Counted from the first letter of the stretch, positions 36,338 to 46,776 are shown. The stretch: 64,000 bases of DNA from an uncultured Acinetobacter sp. (GCF_947626835.1 NZ_CANQTS010000005.1:1-64000), one strand, 5' to 3'. A program made the numbers and translations. The notes: generated by a model not told the origin, from the letters alone.

Positions 36338-36434
36338 TGCCTAAACATAACTGAATATAACTAGGCATAGGGATACATGGCATGTATCCTAGTCTGTATC
36401 CCCTGTATTTTATTGAACTGGAAGGGATACAAAG

Positions 36435-37016
36435 ATGAAAAGATTAGATATTAAACGCCGCCCAGTAGCCGATACAGTATTGGCTACTCTTGAACCTGAA
36501 ACTAAGGAATATCGTGAGTTAGATAGTAGTGGTCTATATTTTAGAGTTAAGCCTGATGGCAAATGGTCATGGTTATTCAGATATAAAAAAGCTGCTGGCA
36601 AATTGTCATGGTTAGGTATTGGGACTTATCCTGAGCTATCAGGCAAAGGAGCAAGAAAGAAAGCTGCTGAGATAGTCCAAGATATTTCACACGGCGATAA
36701 CCCCATCATTACTAAGCAAGAACGAAAACGCCAAGAGCTTGAGCTGAATAATGCTACGTTTGAAGTATTGGCTAGGGAATGGCTAGATACAAAGTTAAAT
36801 GCTTGGGTACATGACACCATGACCCGAAATAAAGGTGCATTAGAAAAACATATCTTTCCTGTGTTTGGTAAACGCTTATACACCAATATTAAACCGATTG
36901 AATGGATGAACCATTTAAAAGGGATTCAGCAGCAGCATGGTATTTACGAGCAAGTGAATCGAGTTCGAGCCATGTGTCGTGATATTTACGACTATTCAAA
37001 GCTGAATAGCCACTGA
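36435..37016 (+). pseudogene. Truncated tyrosine recombinase/integrase (N-terminal arm-binding domain plus part of core-binding domain)
   Basis: YRELDSSGLYFRVKPDGKWSWLFRYKKAAGKLSWLGIGTYPELSGKGARKKAAE is the integrase DUF4102-like N-terminus; ORF ends at 193 aa with no catalytic R-HxxR-Y region; adjacent to ssrA. Confidence 0.85.
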
Positions 37017-37136
37017 TTTTGTATGGTTTTATTAAAAATGATATGTTTATTTGCTTAATTTAATTGATGGCACGGCACTCCACCAAAATTCTTAAAAACA
37101 ATCCAAGCCTAAACGTCTGGCTTTTTTTTATACTCA

Positions 37137-37170
37137 TAAAAAAATCCCGCCATGAAGACGGGAATTTTTA
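37137..37170. terminator. Terminator downstream of nrdB
   Basis: aaaaaaatcccgccatgaagacgggaattttt. Confidence 0.82.
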
Positions 37171-37188
37171 AGATGCTAAACTAAACTG

Positions 37189-38472
37189 TTACCAGCTTAA
37201 TGCACCACCCGTTTGATAATCGGTTACGCGTGTTTCAAAGAAGTTTTTCTCTTTACGTAAGTCCATCATTTCAGACATCCATTGGAATGGATTGGTCACG
37301 CCTGCAAATTGTTCAGGTAAGCCCAATTGAGCCAAACGACGGTTTGCAATGAATTTTAAGTATTCTTCCATCATTGCAGCGTTCATACCCAACACGCCGC
37401 GTGGCATAGTGTCTTTGGCATATTCAATTTCAAGCATGGTACCTTCAAGAATCATTTGGATGATTTCTTGTTGGAATTCTGCTGTCCATAACTGTGGGTT
37501 TTCGTTCTTGATTTGGTTAATCATGTCGATACCAAAGTTCAAGTGCATTGATTCATCACGTAAGATGTATTGGAATTGCTCGGCAACACCATTCATCTTA
37601 TTACGACGACCCATCGACAAAATTTGGCTAAAACCACAGTAGAAGAAGATCCCTTCTAATACACAGTAGAACGCGATCAAGTTGCGCAGCAAAATTTGAT
37701 CGTTTTCAGGTGTACCAGTTTTAAAGGTCGGATCAGTTAAAGACTGGGTGTACTTTAAGCCCCATGCCGCTTTACGTGCCACCGATGGCACTTCGCGGTA
37801 CATGTTAAAGACTTCGCCTTCGTCCATACCCAAAGATTCGATACAGTATTGGTAAGCATGGGTGTGAATTGCTTCTTCAAATGCTTGACGCAATAAGTAT
37901 TGACGACATTCAGGGTTGGTAATGTGACGGTAGATGGCAAGTACCAAGTTATTGGCAACCAAAGAATCGGCGGTCGAGAAAAAGCCCAATGAGCGCATGA
38001 CAATGGTACGTTCATCTTCAGTTAAGCCATCTTCTGATTTCCACAAGGCGATGTCGTGGTTCATGTTGACTTCTTGTGGCATCCAGTGGTTAGCACAACC
38101 ATCTAGATACTTTTGCCAAGCCCATTCGTATTTAAATGGAACCAACTGGTTTAAGTCAGCACGACAGTTGATCATGGCTTTGTCGTCAACTTGAACACGC
38201 TGCGCACCCATCTCAAGTTCTTCAAGACCCGGTGCTACATCTAAGTTATTTAGAGCGTGAGATGCTCTTGCCAGCGGATCGGTTGAATCTGCTGCGGCTC
38301 CACGATAGGTTGTAGCGGGTTGTGGTGCTGCCACATTCTTCTGTGGCTGCTCTGTATGAGATACCACTTGCGAATCAACCGCTTTTTGCGGTTGGACGGG
38401 CGTAGGCTGCTGTTCAGGTGCAGCCGATTTTTGCGAATCATCTTCGAAATCGTCCCAACTCAGGATAGACAT
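37189..38472 (-). CDS. nrdB: Class Ia ribonucleotide reductase beta subunit
   Basis: [51 protein letters not shown]. Confidence 0.95.
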   Translation of the reverse strand: MSILSWDDFEDDSQKSAAPEQQPTPVQPQKAVDSQVVSHTEQPQKNVAAPQPATTYRGAAADSTDPLARASHALNNLDVAPGLEELEMGAQRVQVDDKAMINCRADLNQLVPFKYEWAWQKYLDGCANHWMPQEVNMNHDIALWKSEDGLTEDERTIVMRSLGFFSTADSLVANNLVLAIYRHITNPECRQYLLRQAFEEAIHTHAYQYCIESLGMDEGEVFNMYREVPSVARKAAWGLKYTQSLTDPTFKTGTPENDQILLRNLIAFYCVLEGIFFYCGFSQILSMGRRNKMNGVAEQFQYILRDESMHLNFGIDMINQIKNENPQLWTAEFQQEIIQMILEGTMLEIEYAKDTMPRGVLGMNAAMMEEYLKFIANRRLAQLGLPEQFAGVTNPFQWMSEMMDLRKEKNFFETRVTDYQTGGALSW

Positions 38473-38499
38473 ATCATACTCTCTTAAAGTTGCAATTTT

Positions 38500-38826
38500 T
38501 TAAAAATCAGTAGCAGGTCTAAAACTAATACTGACTTTTATAGCAATATTATTCATTACTACAATCACACCGCATACTATGAAGAGTAAACAGTTTAATG
38601 GAATGGAGTAATTTCCTATCTGTAACGATTCTTCAATCAGTAAGTAATAAAATACCCATTGCAAGAAGGTAATCGCTTTAAATCTATAACTGGACTTAAA
38701 CAAATAAGGTAACGCTAATGGATTATTAAGTAGGGATAATGGAAAAAAGATAATCATTATTCCTGTAAAAATCCATAAAAAAGCAAAAGCTACCTCACAG
38801 CGTCTTGACTCATTCATGTGTAGCAC
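38500..38826 (-). CDS. Hypothetical membrane protein
   Basis: 108-aa ORF with hydrophobic segments in nrdB-nrdA interval; no family recognised. Confidence 0.45.
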   Translation of the reverse strand: MLHMNESRRCEVAFAFLWIFTGIMIIFFPLSLLNNPLALPYLFKSSYRFKAITFLQWVFYYLLIEESLQIGNYSIPLNCLLFIVCGVIVVMNNIAIKVSISFRPATDF

Positions 38827-38925
38827 TCTTAATTATTAATCGAACAAAATCTTTATTTAGATCAGTTAGATATAGCAACGTCTTGAAAAATATCTCTTTA
38901 AAACAGGTAGTTATAAGAGGTTGAC

Positions 38926-39046
38926 GTTGACAGAGTTTTACGACACAATAGCGTCCAATATATGTTGGCTCTGTCAACTAAGAATCAACGCTGTTGGCGC
39001 AGTTTTGATTCTGTAACAAACCTCTGCATTAGCAGGGGTTTTTTAT
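38926..39046 (+). ncRNA. Candidate structured small RNA (approximate limits)
   Basis: Two successive inverted repeats (GTTGACAGAG 38926-38935 / CTCTGTCAAC 38969-38978; AGAATCAA 38981-38988 / TTGATTCT 39005-39012), then terminator-like cctctgcattagcaggggtttttt. Confidence 0.35.
39018..39046 (+). terminator. Rho-independent terminator-like hairpin
   Basis: aaacctctgcattagcaggggtttttt. Confidence 0.7.
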
Positions 39047-39168
39047 TGTCTATGTTTTTTGTTGCGTACTTTAATTAAAAAATATGCCACAGGTACATAA
39101 AATAAAACGACAAAGGAAATAATCAGGGCAGCAAGTCCTAACATATAGTTGGGGGTCATGGTTTCCAT
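39043..39168 (-). CDS. Small (41-aa) single-pass membrane protein, absent from the supplied ORF track
   Basis: METMTPNYMLGLAALIISFVVLFYVPVAYFLIKVRNKKHRQ*; AAGGA ribosome-binding-like sequence just upstream of the ATG; one hydrophobic helix with basic C-terminus. Confidence 0.6.
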   Translation of the reverse strand: METMTPNYMLGLAALIISFVVLFYVPVAYFLIKVRNKKHRQ

Positions 39169-39280
39169 AAAAATATCCTTTTGTTGTTTTTAAATTATTC
39201 TGTACCCCCGAAGTTCCTCTTAAAAAAGAGGAACTTGCTACCACCTTAAATGCAGGCTAGGGGGATTAGAAACTCACCAA

Positions 39281-42097
39281 TTATTGGCAAGCCTCACAAT
39301 CAGGATTATCAATTGAACATGCTTGTGGCACTGGTGCTGCTTGCGCAAAACCATCTTCTTCTACCGCAGCAGGTTTCGCTTCTACAGGTGCAGCTGTTGG
39401 AGCAATCGTAGATTTCACAGCGTTTAATGCGCCAGTATTAATCGTCGATTTCTCAGCAGAGGTTGCACCTAAAGCACGTAGATAGTAAGTGGTTTTTAGA
39501 CCACGTAACCACGCCATTTTATAGGTAATGTCAAGTTTCTTACCGTTTGCACCTGAGATGTAAAGGTTAAGCGATTGTGCTTGGTCAATCCATTTTTGAC
39601 GACGAGATGCTGCATCTACAATCCAACGTGGCTCAACTTCAAACGCTGTGGCAAAGATCGCTTTTAACTCTTCAGGGATACGAGAAATTTTCTGTACCGA
39701 ACCTTCAAAGTGTTTAAGATCATTCACCATTACCGAATCCCAAAGACCGCGATCTTTTAACGCACGGACTAAGTACGGGTTGATCACTGTGAATTCACCA
39801 GACAGGTTAGATTTCACATATAAGTTTTGGAAGGTAGGTTCAATTGATTGCGACACGCCACAAATGTTTGAAATGGTAGCTGTTGGTGCAATTGCCATCA
39901 CATTTGAGTTACGCATACCGTCTTTTTGAACTTTGGCACGTAAAGTATCCCAGTCCAAACGTTGTGTACGGTCAACTTCAAACATGCCTTCAGGACGTGT
40001 TTTTGCCACAAGATTCAGTGAGTCAATTGGTAAAATACCTTGATCCCATAATGAACCTTTAAATGTTTCGTATGTGCCACGTTCAAGCGCTAAATCGCTA
40101 GAGGTTTGAATCGCATAGTACGAAATCACTTCCATTGATTCATCGGCAAAGTTTACAGCTGCATCAGAACCATACGCCATACCCATCTCGTAGAGTGCAT
40201 CTTGGAAGCCCATGATACCCATACCGACAGGACGGTGTTTTAAGTTTGAATTACGTGCTTGTGGTACAGCGTAGTAGTTAATGTCAATCACGTTATCAAG
40301 CATACGCACTGCTGTTTTTACCGTGCGCGCTAATTTTTCGCGATCGAGCACACCACCTTGAACGTGTTGTACTAAGTTAATTGAACCTAAGTTACAGACC
40401 GCGATTTCGTCTTGGTTGGTGTTTAAGGTAATTTCAGTACACAAGTTTGATGAATGCACCACGCCTACGTGTTGTTGTGGCGAACGTAAGTTACATACGT
40501 CTTTAAACGTGATCCACGGGTGACCTGTTTCAAATAGCATCGACAACATTTTTCGCCATAAGTCTTTCGCACGAATGACTTTATGTAGCATGTTGCTTTC
40601 TTTAGCAATGCCTTCGTAGTAAGCATAACGCTCAGCAAATTCTAAACCAGTCAAATCATGCAAATCTGGTGTTTCAGACGGCGTGAACAGTGTCCATTCT
40701 TTGTCTTCAATGACACGTTGCATAAACAAGTCAGGAACCCAGTTGGCTGTGTTCATGTCATGGGTACGACGACGATCATCACCAGTGTTTTTACGAAGTT
40801 CTAAGAATTCTTCAATGTCTAAGTGCCACGTTTCAAGGTAGGCACAGACTGCACCTTTACGCTTACCACCTTGGTTGACAGCAACTGCGGTATCATTCGC
40901 CACTTTTAAGAACGGTACCACACCTTGTGATTTACCATTCGTGCCTTTGATATACGAGTTTAAAGCACGTACTGGTGTCCAGTCGTTACCTAAACCGCCT
41001 GCCCATTTTGACAACATGGCGTTATCACGCATTGCGCCATAGATGTTGTAAAGATCATCGGCAATAGTGGTTAAGTAGCAGCTTGATAACTGTGGACGTA
41101 GCGTACCTGAGTTAAATAGGGTTGGTGTAGACGCCATGTAGTCGAAGCTAGAGAGTAAGTTATAGAACTCAATCGCACGGTCTTCGCGGTTTTGTTCGTT
41201 TAAGCTTAAGCCCATCGACACACGCATAAAGAACAATTGCGGTAATTCAAAACGTACGCCATCTGAATGGATGAAGTAACGGTCAAATAAAGTTTGTAGA
41301 CCTAAGTAGGTAAATTGGTTTGAGCGTTCTGGTTTGATCGCAGCTGCCAATTTTACAAGGTCAAAGTTCAATAATTCTGGTGATAATAGGTCAAGCTCGA
41401 TGCCTTTCTTTAAGAAAGTCTCTAAAGCATCACCTTCAGCAGTGTTGCTTGCTAAATCTAAGAACTCAAGACCTGTTGCCACCAAGTTGTCACGTAGTAA
41501 ACGTGCAGTCACGTAAGTGTAGTTTGGTTCTTGTTCAATACGGGTACGGGTCGCCATCATCATTGTGGTTGAGATGTCAGTTGCTTTGACCCCGTTGTAT
41601 AAGTTCTTAACGGTTTCATCGACAATGGCTTGAACATCAATGCCTTCTAAGCCTTCAGCAGCAGTTGCAATCGTCGCGGTTAATTCGTTTAAATCTAGCG
41701 GTGTTAACTGACCGTTTTGACCTAAAATTTGTAAGGTTGGATGATGATGAGCATGGGTCGCTTTACGCGCTTCGGCACGTTGTTCGCGATAAATTACGTA
41801 AGCACGCGCCACTTTTTGTTCGCCTGTACGCATCAGTGCCAATTCAACTTGATCTTGAATCTCTTCAATATGGATCGTGCCACCTGATGGTAAACGACGT
41901 TTGAAGGTATTGAGCACCATATCGGTCAATTGCGCGATACGATCATGAATACGGCTAGATTCAGCACTTGGTTGGCCTTCAACAGCCAAAAATGCTTTGC
42001 CAATGGCAACTGAAATCTTTTCAGCATCAAAAGCGGCAACTTCACCAGTGCGTTTAATCACTTGAAGTTGACCGGGGGTCGCTGTGGTTACGCTCAT
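39281..42097 (-). CDS. nrdA: Class Ia ribonucleotide reductase alpha subunit
   Basis: N-terminal ATP-cone, LSSCYLTTIADDLYNIYGAMRDNAMLSKWAGGLGNDWTPVRA, C-terminal CSIDNPDCEACQ redox tail. Confidence 0.95.
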   Translation of the reverse strand: MSVTTATPGQLQVIKRTGEVAAFDAEKISVAIGKAFLAVEGQPSAESSRIHDRIAQLTDMVLNTFKRRLPSGGTIHIEEIQDQVELALMRTGEQKVARAYVIYREQRAEARKATHAHHHPTLQILGQNGQLTPLDLNELTATIATAAEGLEGIDVQAIVDETVKNLYNGVKATDISTTMMMATRTRIEQEPNYTYVTARLLRDNLVATGLEFLDLASNTAEGDALETFLKKGIELDLLSPELLNFDLVKLAAAIKPERSNQFTYLGLQTLFDRYFIHSDGVRFELPQLFFMRVSMGLSLNEQNREDRAIEFYNLLSSFDYMASTPTLFNSGTLRPQLSSCYLTTIADDLYNIYGAMRDNAMLSKWAGGLGNDWTPVRALNSYIKGTNGKSQGVVPFLKVANDTAVAVNQGGKRKGAVCAYLETWHLDIEEFLELRKNTGDDRRRTHDMNTANWVPDLFMQRVIEDKEWTLFTPSETPDLHDLTGLEFAERYAYYEGIAKESNMLHKVIRAKDLWRKMLSMLFETGHPWITFKDVCNLRSPQQHVGVVHSSNLCTEITLNTNQDEIAVCNLGSINLVQHVQGGVLDREKLARTVKTAVRMLDNVIDINYYAVPQARNSNLKHRPVGMGIMGFQDALYEMGMAYGSDAAVNFADESMEVISYYAIQTSSDLALERGTYETFKGSLWDQGILPIDSLNLVAKTRPEGMFEVDRTQRLDWDTLRAKVQKDGMRNSNVMAIAPTATISNICGVSQSIEPTFQNLYVKSNLSGEFTVINPYLVRALKDRGLWDSVMVNDLKHFEGSVQKISRIPEELKAIFATAFEVEPRWIVDAASRRQKWIDQAQSLNLYISGANGKKLDITYKMAWLRGLKTTYYLRALGATSAEKSTINTGALNAVKSTIAPTAAPVEAKPAAVEEDGFAQAAPVPQACSIDNPDCEACQ

Positions 42098-42565
42098 TGC
42101 ATCAACTCTTTATTTGTTTATTAACCAACAAGTTTGTATGGGTTTTACGAGGCTACAATAGGCAAGACTTACCCATCGCGTTTGTAAAAAACACAAGACT
42201 TAGTGGTTTAAAGTAGGATTGGGCACAAGATACGGGAAAATCCGTGGTAGATCAATATTGACATTTTAGAAAAGTTTTTGAATTTAACTTCTGTCAAAAC
42301 ATAAAAAAAGGCAGACTCAATTGCTAAGCCTTGCCCCATAAGGCATAGCATAGCAAAGCTTGGCAAAAGAGCATATAGCTAAAGTTGTTGATCACTCAAA
42401 AAGTCACAGATTTAATTTTTATGAGGTAAAAAATAGCCAATTTTTGCTAAAAAACTTATCTGATTAAAATAGCAGCGAACACAAGCGCAGTCATTCAATG
42501 CATCACAGCTTATCGAAATATAACAAATTGCTACTTTGATGTATCAGTTTGGTGAATAGCATCTT

Positions 42566-42580
42566 GTTTACAATGTAAAC
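42566..42580. promoter_or_regulatory. 15-bp perfect palindrome, candidate operator upstream of bfmR
   Basis: GTTTACA-A-TGTAAAC, about 80 bp upstream of the bfmR start. Confidence 0.45.
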
Positions 42581-42660
42581 GTGTGTATATTGCAAGATAT
42601 ATTGAAACGTATCTATTGGATTTTTAAAGGATACGTCAAGTTAATAAAGGGGCATTATGC

Positions 42661-43377
42661 ATGAGCCAAGAAGAAAAGTTACCTAAAATTTTAATTGTTG
42701 AAGATGACGAACGTCTTGCACGTTTAACGCAAGAGTATTTGATTCGTAATGGTCTAGAAGTTGGGGTAGAAACCGACGGTAATCGCGCCATCCGTCGTAT
42801 TATTGCTGAGCAACCTGATTTGGTGGTGCTTGATGTGATGTTACCTGGTGCAGATGGTTTAACCATTTGTCGTGAGGTGCGTCCGCATTTTCACCAACCG
42901 ATTTTAATGCTCACTGCACGCACCGAAGATATGGACCAAGTGTTGGGTCTAGAAATGGGTGCCGATGATTATGTAGCAAAACCTGTGCAACCGCGCGTGT
43001 TATTGGCACGTATTCGTGCTTTATTGCGTCGTACCGATAAAGTCGCTGAAGATGAAGTGGCACAGCGCATTGAATTTGACGACTTAGTGATTGATAACGG
43101 TGGTCGCTCAGTGACCTTAAATGGCAACTTGGTGGACTTTACCAGCGCTGAGTATGATTTATTGTGGTTATTGGCCTCTAATGCGGGTCGTATTTTATCG
43201 CGTGAAGACATTTTTGAGCGTTTACGTGGCATTGAATATGACGGTCAAGACCGTTCGATTGATGTGCGTATTTCTCGTATTCGTCCAAAAATTGGCGATG
43301 ATCCTGAAAATCCAAAACGTATTAAGACGGTACGTAGTAAAGGTTACTTGTTTGTCAAAGAAACCAATGGCATGTAA
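42661..43377 (+). CDS. bfmR: Response regulator BfmR (OmpR family)
   Basis: LPKILIVEDDERLARLTQEYLIRNGLEVGVETDGNRAIRRI; receiver plus winged-helix DNA-binding domain; followed by sensor kinase. Confidence 0.92.
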   Translation: MSQEEKLPKILIVEDDERLARLTQEYLIRNGLEVGVETDGNRAIRRIIAEQPDLVVLDVMLPGADGLTICREVRPHFHQPILMLTARTEDMDQVLGLEMGADDYVAKPVQPRVLLARIRALLRRTDKVAEDEVAQRIEFDDLVIDNGGRSVTLNGNLVDFTSAEYDLLWLLASNAGRILSREDIFERLRGIEYDGQDRSIDVRISRIRPKIGDDPENPKRIKTVRSKGYLFVKETNGM

Positions 43378-43411
43378 GACCTTCACAGCACTTTTGATGT
43401 AGGACGACTTT

Positions 43412-45037
43412 TTGGTGTTTAAACACAGTATTTTTTTGCGCATTTACGCAGGGCTTTTGATCTTGATGGTGTTGGTGGCCTGTTCAGGTTACATCCTCAC
43501 CCAAATGATCAACTATCAGCGTGCGCAAGAATATCGTGAGTCGCTCACCGATGGTATGGCCTATATCATGAGTGAGGGCATTGCACGGCAACCGAATCGG
43601 CAACAAAAAGAAGATTGGATTTCAGACGCCTCTAATTTATTGGGCATTCCGATTTTTTATGTAGGTGCCGATCAAGTTGCCTTGTCGCGTGCCGAAATGC
43701 GCCGCATTGAGCAGCAAAAAGCCGTGGTGCGCTACGAAGCGGAAAATGGCATTGCCTATGTAGTGATGGGCATTAAAAATGACCCACAGCATTATCTATA
43801 TGCACAGATTGAAGAAATCACTGAACAGCAAATGAAATTTTTGCCAGTGTTTATTCAAGACTATTTGGCGTATTACTCAGGGCAAGAGGCCAAATACCTA
43901 GCCAATATTCAACAGCATTTTTCTCATCCTGTGAGTGTGCAAAGTATCCGCGATTTAGATCTAGATTCTGAGCAACTCAGTCGTTTGCGTTTAGGCAACG
44001 GGATTATCTTGTACCGCGACAATCCTTCAATTCGTGGTACCACCATTTCGATTATCAGTCCACTTGAGCGTGATCCTAGCCAAGCGATTGTGATAGGGCC
44101 TGTACCTTTATTTAACTGGATGCCATTTGAGTTAGCAGCCGGCATTACCTTACTAAGCTTATTTATCTTAAGTTTAGGGGTATATGGCTTAATGATTCCA
44201 ATGCAAGCCAAGCTGCGTGAAGTGAATCGTGCCTTAGATCAGATGCAAGGCGGTGATTTATCGGTGCGTTTACCGGTAGATGGTACCGATGAACTTGCCA
44301 ATTTGGCCAGCAGTTACAACAACATGGCTGAACATATCCAGCGTTTAATTGAAGCACAGCGTGAGTTAATGCGTGCGGTATCGCATGAATTACGTACCCC
44401 TGTAGCACGTATTCGTTTTGCTTTAGAGATGTTGGTGGATGAAGACGACTACGACTATCGTGTGCAACAAATGGACATGATTGATAAAGATATTGAAGCA
44501 CTCAATACCCTAATTGATGAAATCATGACTTATGCCAAGCTTGAACAAGGCATGCCGTCTTTAGATTTTGAGCAAGTGTCTTTATTTGAAGTGCTTGACC
44601 AAGTGTTAATTGAAACTGAAGCTTTAAAAACCGGCAAAGTATTAGAACTGATTGCTCCGCCGATTGGTCTAGAGGTAGAAAGCGAACGACGTTATTTACA
44701 TCGCGTGATTCAAAATTTAGTCGGCAATGCAGTGCGTTATGCAGAAAATAAAGTCATCTTAAGTGGTGGTTTAAATGCACAGGGCATGGCCTATATTTGT
44801 GTTGAAGATGATGGACCGGGTATTCCTGTTGAGGAGCGTGAACGTGTCTTTGAAGCCTTTGCCCGTTTAGATGACAGTCGTACCCGTGCATCAGGTGGCT
44901 ATGGTTTAGGTTTATCCATCGTCAGCCGTATTGCTTATTGGTTTGGTGGTGAGATTGGGGTTGATGAAAGTCCACGTTTGGGTGGGGCACGTTTTACCAT
45001 GACTTGGCCACTTGAGCGACCAACTAAAAAGAAATAA
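43412..45037 (+). CDS. bfmS: Sensor histidine kinase BfmS
   Basis: HAMP region, AVSHELRTPVARIRFALEML, NLVGNAVRYAENK, GYGLGLSIVSRIAYWFGGEI. Confidence 0.92.
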   Translation: MVFKHSIFLRIYAGLLILMVLVACSGYILTQMINYQRAQEYRESLTDGMAYIMSEGIARQPNRQQKEDWISDASNLLGIPIFYVGADQVALSRAEMRRIEQQKAVVRYEAENGIAYVVMGIKNDPQHYLYAQIEEITEQQMKFLPVFIQDYLAYYSGQEAKYLANIQQHFSHPVSVQSIRDLDLDSEQLSRLRLGNGIILYRDNPSIRGTTISIISPLERDPSQAIVIGPVPLFNWMPFELAAGITLLSLFILSLGVYGLMIPMQAKLREVNRALDQMQGGDLSVRLPVDGTDELANLASSYNNMAEHIQRLIEAQRELMRAVSHELRTPVARIRFALEMLVDEDDYDYRVQQMDMIDKDIEALNTLIDEIMTYAKLEQGMPSLDFEQVSLFEVLDQVLIETEALKTGKVLELIAPPIGLEVESERRYLHRVIQNLVGNAVRYAENKVILSGGLNAQGMAYICVEDDGPGIPVEERERVFEAFARLDDSRTRASGGYGLGLSIVSRIAYWFGGEIGVDESPRLGGARFTMTWPLERPTKKK

Positions 45038-45067
45038 AAAAAAGCCCGCAACTTGCGGGCTTTTTGT
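45038..45067. terminator. Bidirectional terminator bfmS/putP
   Basis: aaaaaaaagcccgcaacttgcgggcttttt. Confidence 0.88.
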
Positions 45068-45077
45068 TAAGGCTAAA

Positions 45078-46571
45078 TTATTTAGTGGCTTGTTTATAGA
45101 CACGATCAGCTTCATCAAAACGATCAGTGACCTCACGATCAGGTGCTTTACCCAATAAACTCACCACAATGATGGCAATAGTGGAACAGATAAAGCCCGG
45201 AATGATTTCATAAACCCCTGTATCACCCCAGATATTTTTCCATACAATGACCATTAACGCACCGACCAGCATACCGGCCAAAGCACCGTTTAAGGTCATA
45301 CGACGCCAGAATAAGGATAAAATAATTAAAGGACCAAATGCTGCGCCAAAACCTGCCCATGCATAAGCGACCAAACCCAACACTTTAGATTCAGGGTTGC
45401 CCGCCATCCAAATGGCAAGTAAGGCAATCAGTAACACCATAATACGACCTACCCACACCAATTCATTTTGGCTGGCATTTTTGCGTAATAATGATTTGTA
45501 AAAATCTTCAGTTAAGGTACTTGAACACACCAAAAGTTGACAACTTAAAGTACTCATTACAGCTGCTAAGATTGCTGCCAAGACAATACCTGCCACCCAT
45601 GGATTAAACAAAATTTTGGTCAGTTCCATAAATACGGTTTCAGGATTGGCATTGACCACACTGGCCATAGCAGGGTTGGCTTCAAAGTAGGCAATCCCAA
45701 AGAAGCCAGCAGCGACTGCACCACCTAGACATAAGATCATCCATGTCATACCAATACGACGTGCATTGGGAATGGATTTAACAGAGTCGGCTGCCATAAA
45801 GCGTACTAAAATATGCGGTTGACCAAAGTAACCTAAACCCCATGCCAATAACGATAAAATCGCCACCACACCTAAATCACCGACCAAATTGGTGGCTTGG
45901 GGGCGTGCCGCTTCAAGTGCCAAGGTCACTTGTGACATGTCCGAGAAGGTCATGAGTGTCACAACAGGCGTTAAAATTAACGCAAAGATCATTAAGCCAG
46001 CTTGAAAGGTATCTGTCCAAGACACCGCCAAGAATCCACCAATAAACACATAACTGATGGTGGCAATGGCACTGATCCAAAGCGCGGTGCTATAAGACAT
46101 GTCAAACATGCTTTCAAACAAACGCGCGCCTGCCACCATGCCAGATGCACAGTAAATGGCAAAGAAAATTAAGATCACACATGCCGATACAATACGTAAG
46201 ATTTTCTTTTGATCGTTAAAACGATTCGAAAAATAATCTGGTAAGGTCAGGGCATTATGCTGCACTTCGGTGTGCACACGTAAACGCCCGGCAACGAGCA
46301 ACCAGTTGAGCCATGCACCAATAATCAGACCAATCGCGATCCACATTTCAGACAGACCGGACAAATAAATGGCACCGGGTAAGCCCATCAGTAACCAACC
46401 ACTCATGTCTGAAGCGCCCGCCGAAAGTGCAGTCACAAAACTACCTAAACGACGACCACCTAAAATATAGTCAGAGAAGTTGGCGGTGGCACGATAAGCC
46501 ATTAGGCCAATCGCCACCATGGCGACAATATAAAATAAAAACGTAATCAGGGTGGGATTCAGGGAGAGCAT
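45078..46571 (-). CDS. putP: Sodium/proline symporter
   Basis: FSDYILGGRRLGSFVTALSAGASDMSGWLLMGLPGAIYLSGLSEMWIAIGLIIGAWLNW. Confidence 0.94.
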   Translation of the reverse strand: MLSLNPTLITFLFYIVAMVAIGLMAYRATANFSDYILGGRRLGSFVTALSAGASDMSGWLLMGLPGAIYLSGLSEMWIAIGLIIGAWLNWLLVAGRLRVHTEVQHNALTLPDYFSNRFNDQKKILRIVSACVILIFFAIYCASGMVAGARLFESMFDMSYSTALWISAIATISYVFIGGFLAVSWTDTFQAGLMIFALILTPVVTLMTFSDMSQVTLALEAARPQATNLVGDLGVVAILSLLAWGLGYFGQPHILVRFMAADSVKSIPNARRIGMTWMILCLGGAVAAGFFGIAYFEANPAMASVVNANPETVFMELTKILFNPWVAGIVLAAILAAVMSTLSCQLLVCSSTLTEDFYKSLLRKNASQNELVWVGRIMVLLIALLAIWMAGNPESKVLGLVAYAWAGFGAAFGPLIILSLFWRRMTLNGALAGMLVGALMVIVWKNIWGDTGVYEIIPGFICSTIAIIVVSLLGKAPDREVTDRFDEADRVYKQATK

Positions 46572-46776
46572 ACATCATCCATATTCAAATTGGACAGTTA
46601 AGCAAAGCCATGACTGAATCTGCCACGGCTGTGCGATATTCCTGACCACAAATTTTAAGTTGTTGAAAAAACAAAGGCGAAATTTAAGCATACTTTTTTA
46701 TCAACTGCTGAGTTTTTAATACATGCCACCGCAGTTGAATTTTTTATAAATCGTATGTTATTGATTAAAATAAAAT

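Noticed and set aside
35934-36383. Minus-strand ORFs over ssrA (35934-36149, 36130-36348, 36192-36383)
   Set aside because: The region is tmRNA and its terminator; the ORFs are chance open frames.
42300-42365. Possible hairpin/riboswitch in the nrdA-bfmR gap (gctaagccttgccccataaggcatagcatagc)
   Set aside because: Stems are short and imperfect, and no known riboswitch pattern was recognised; too weak to report as a feature.
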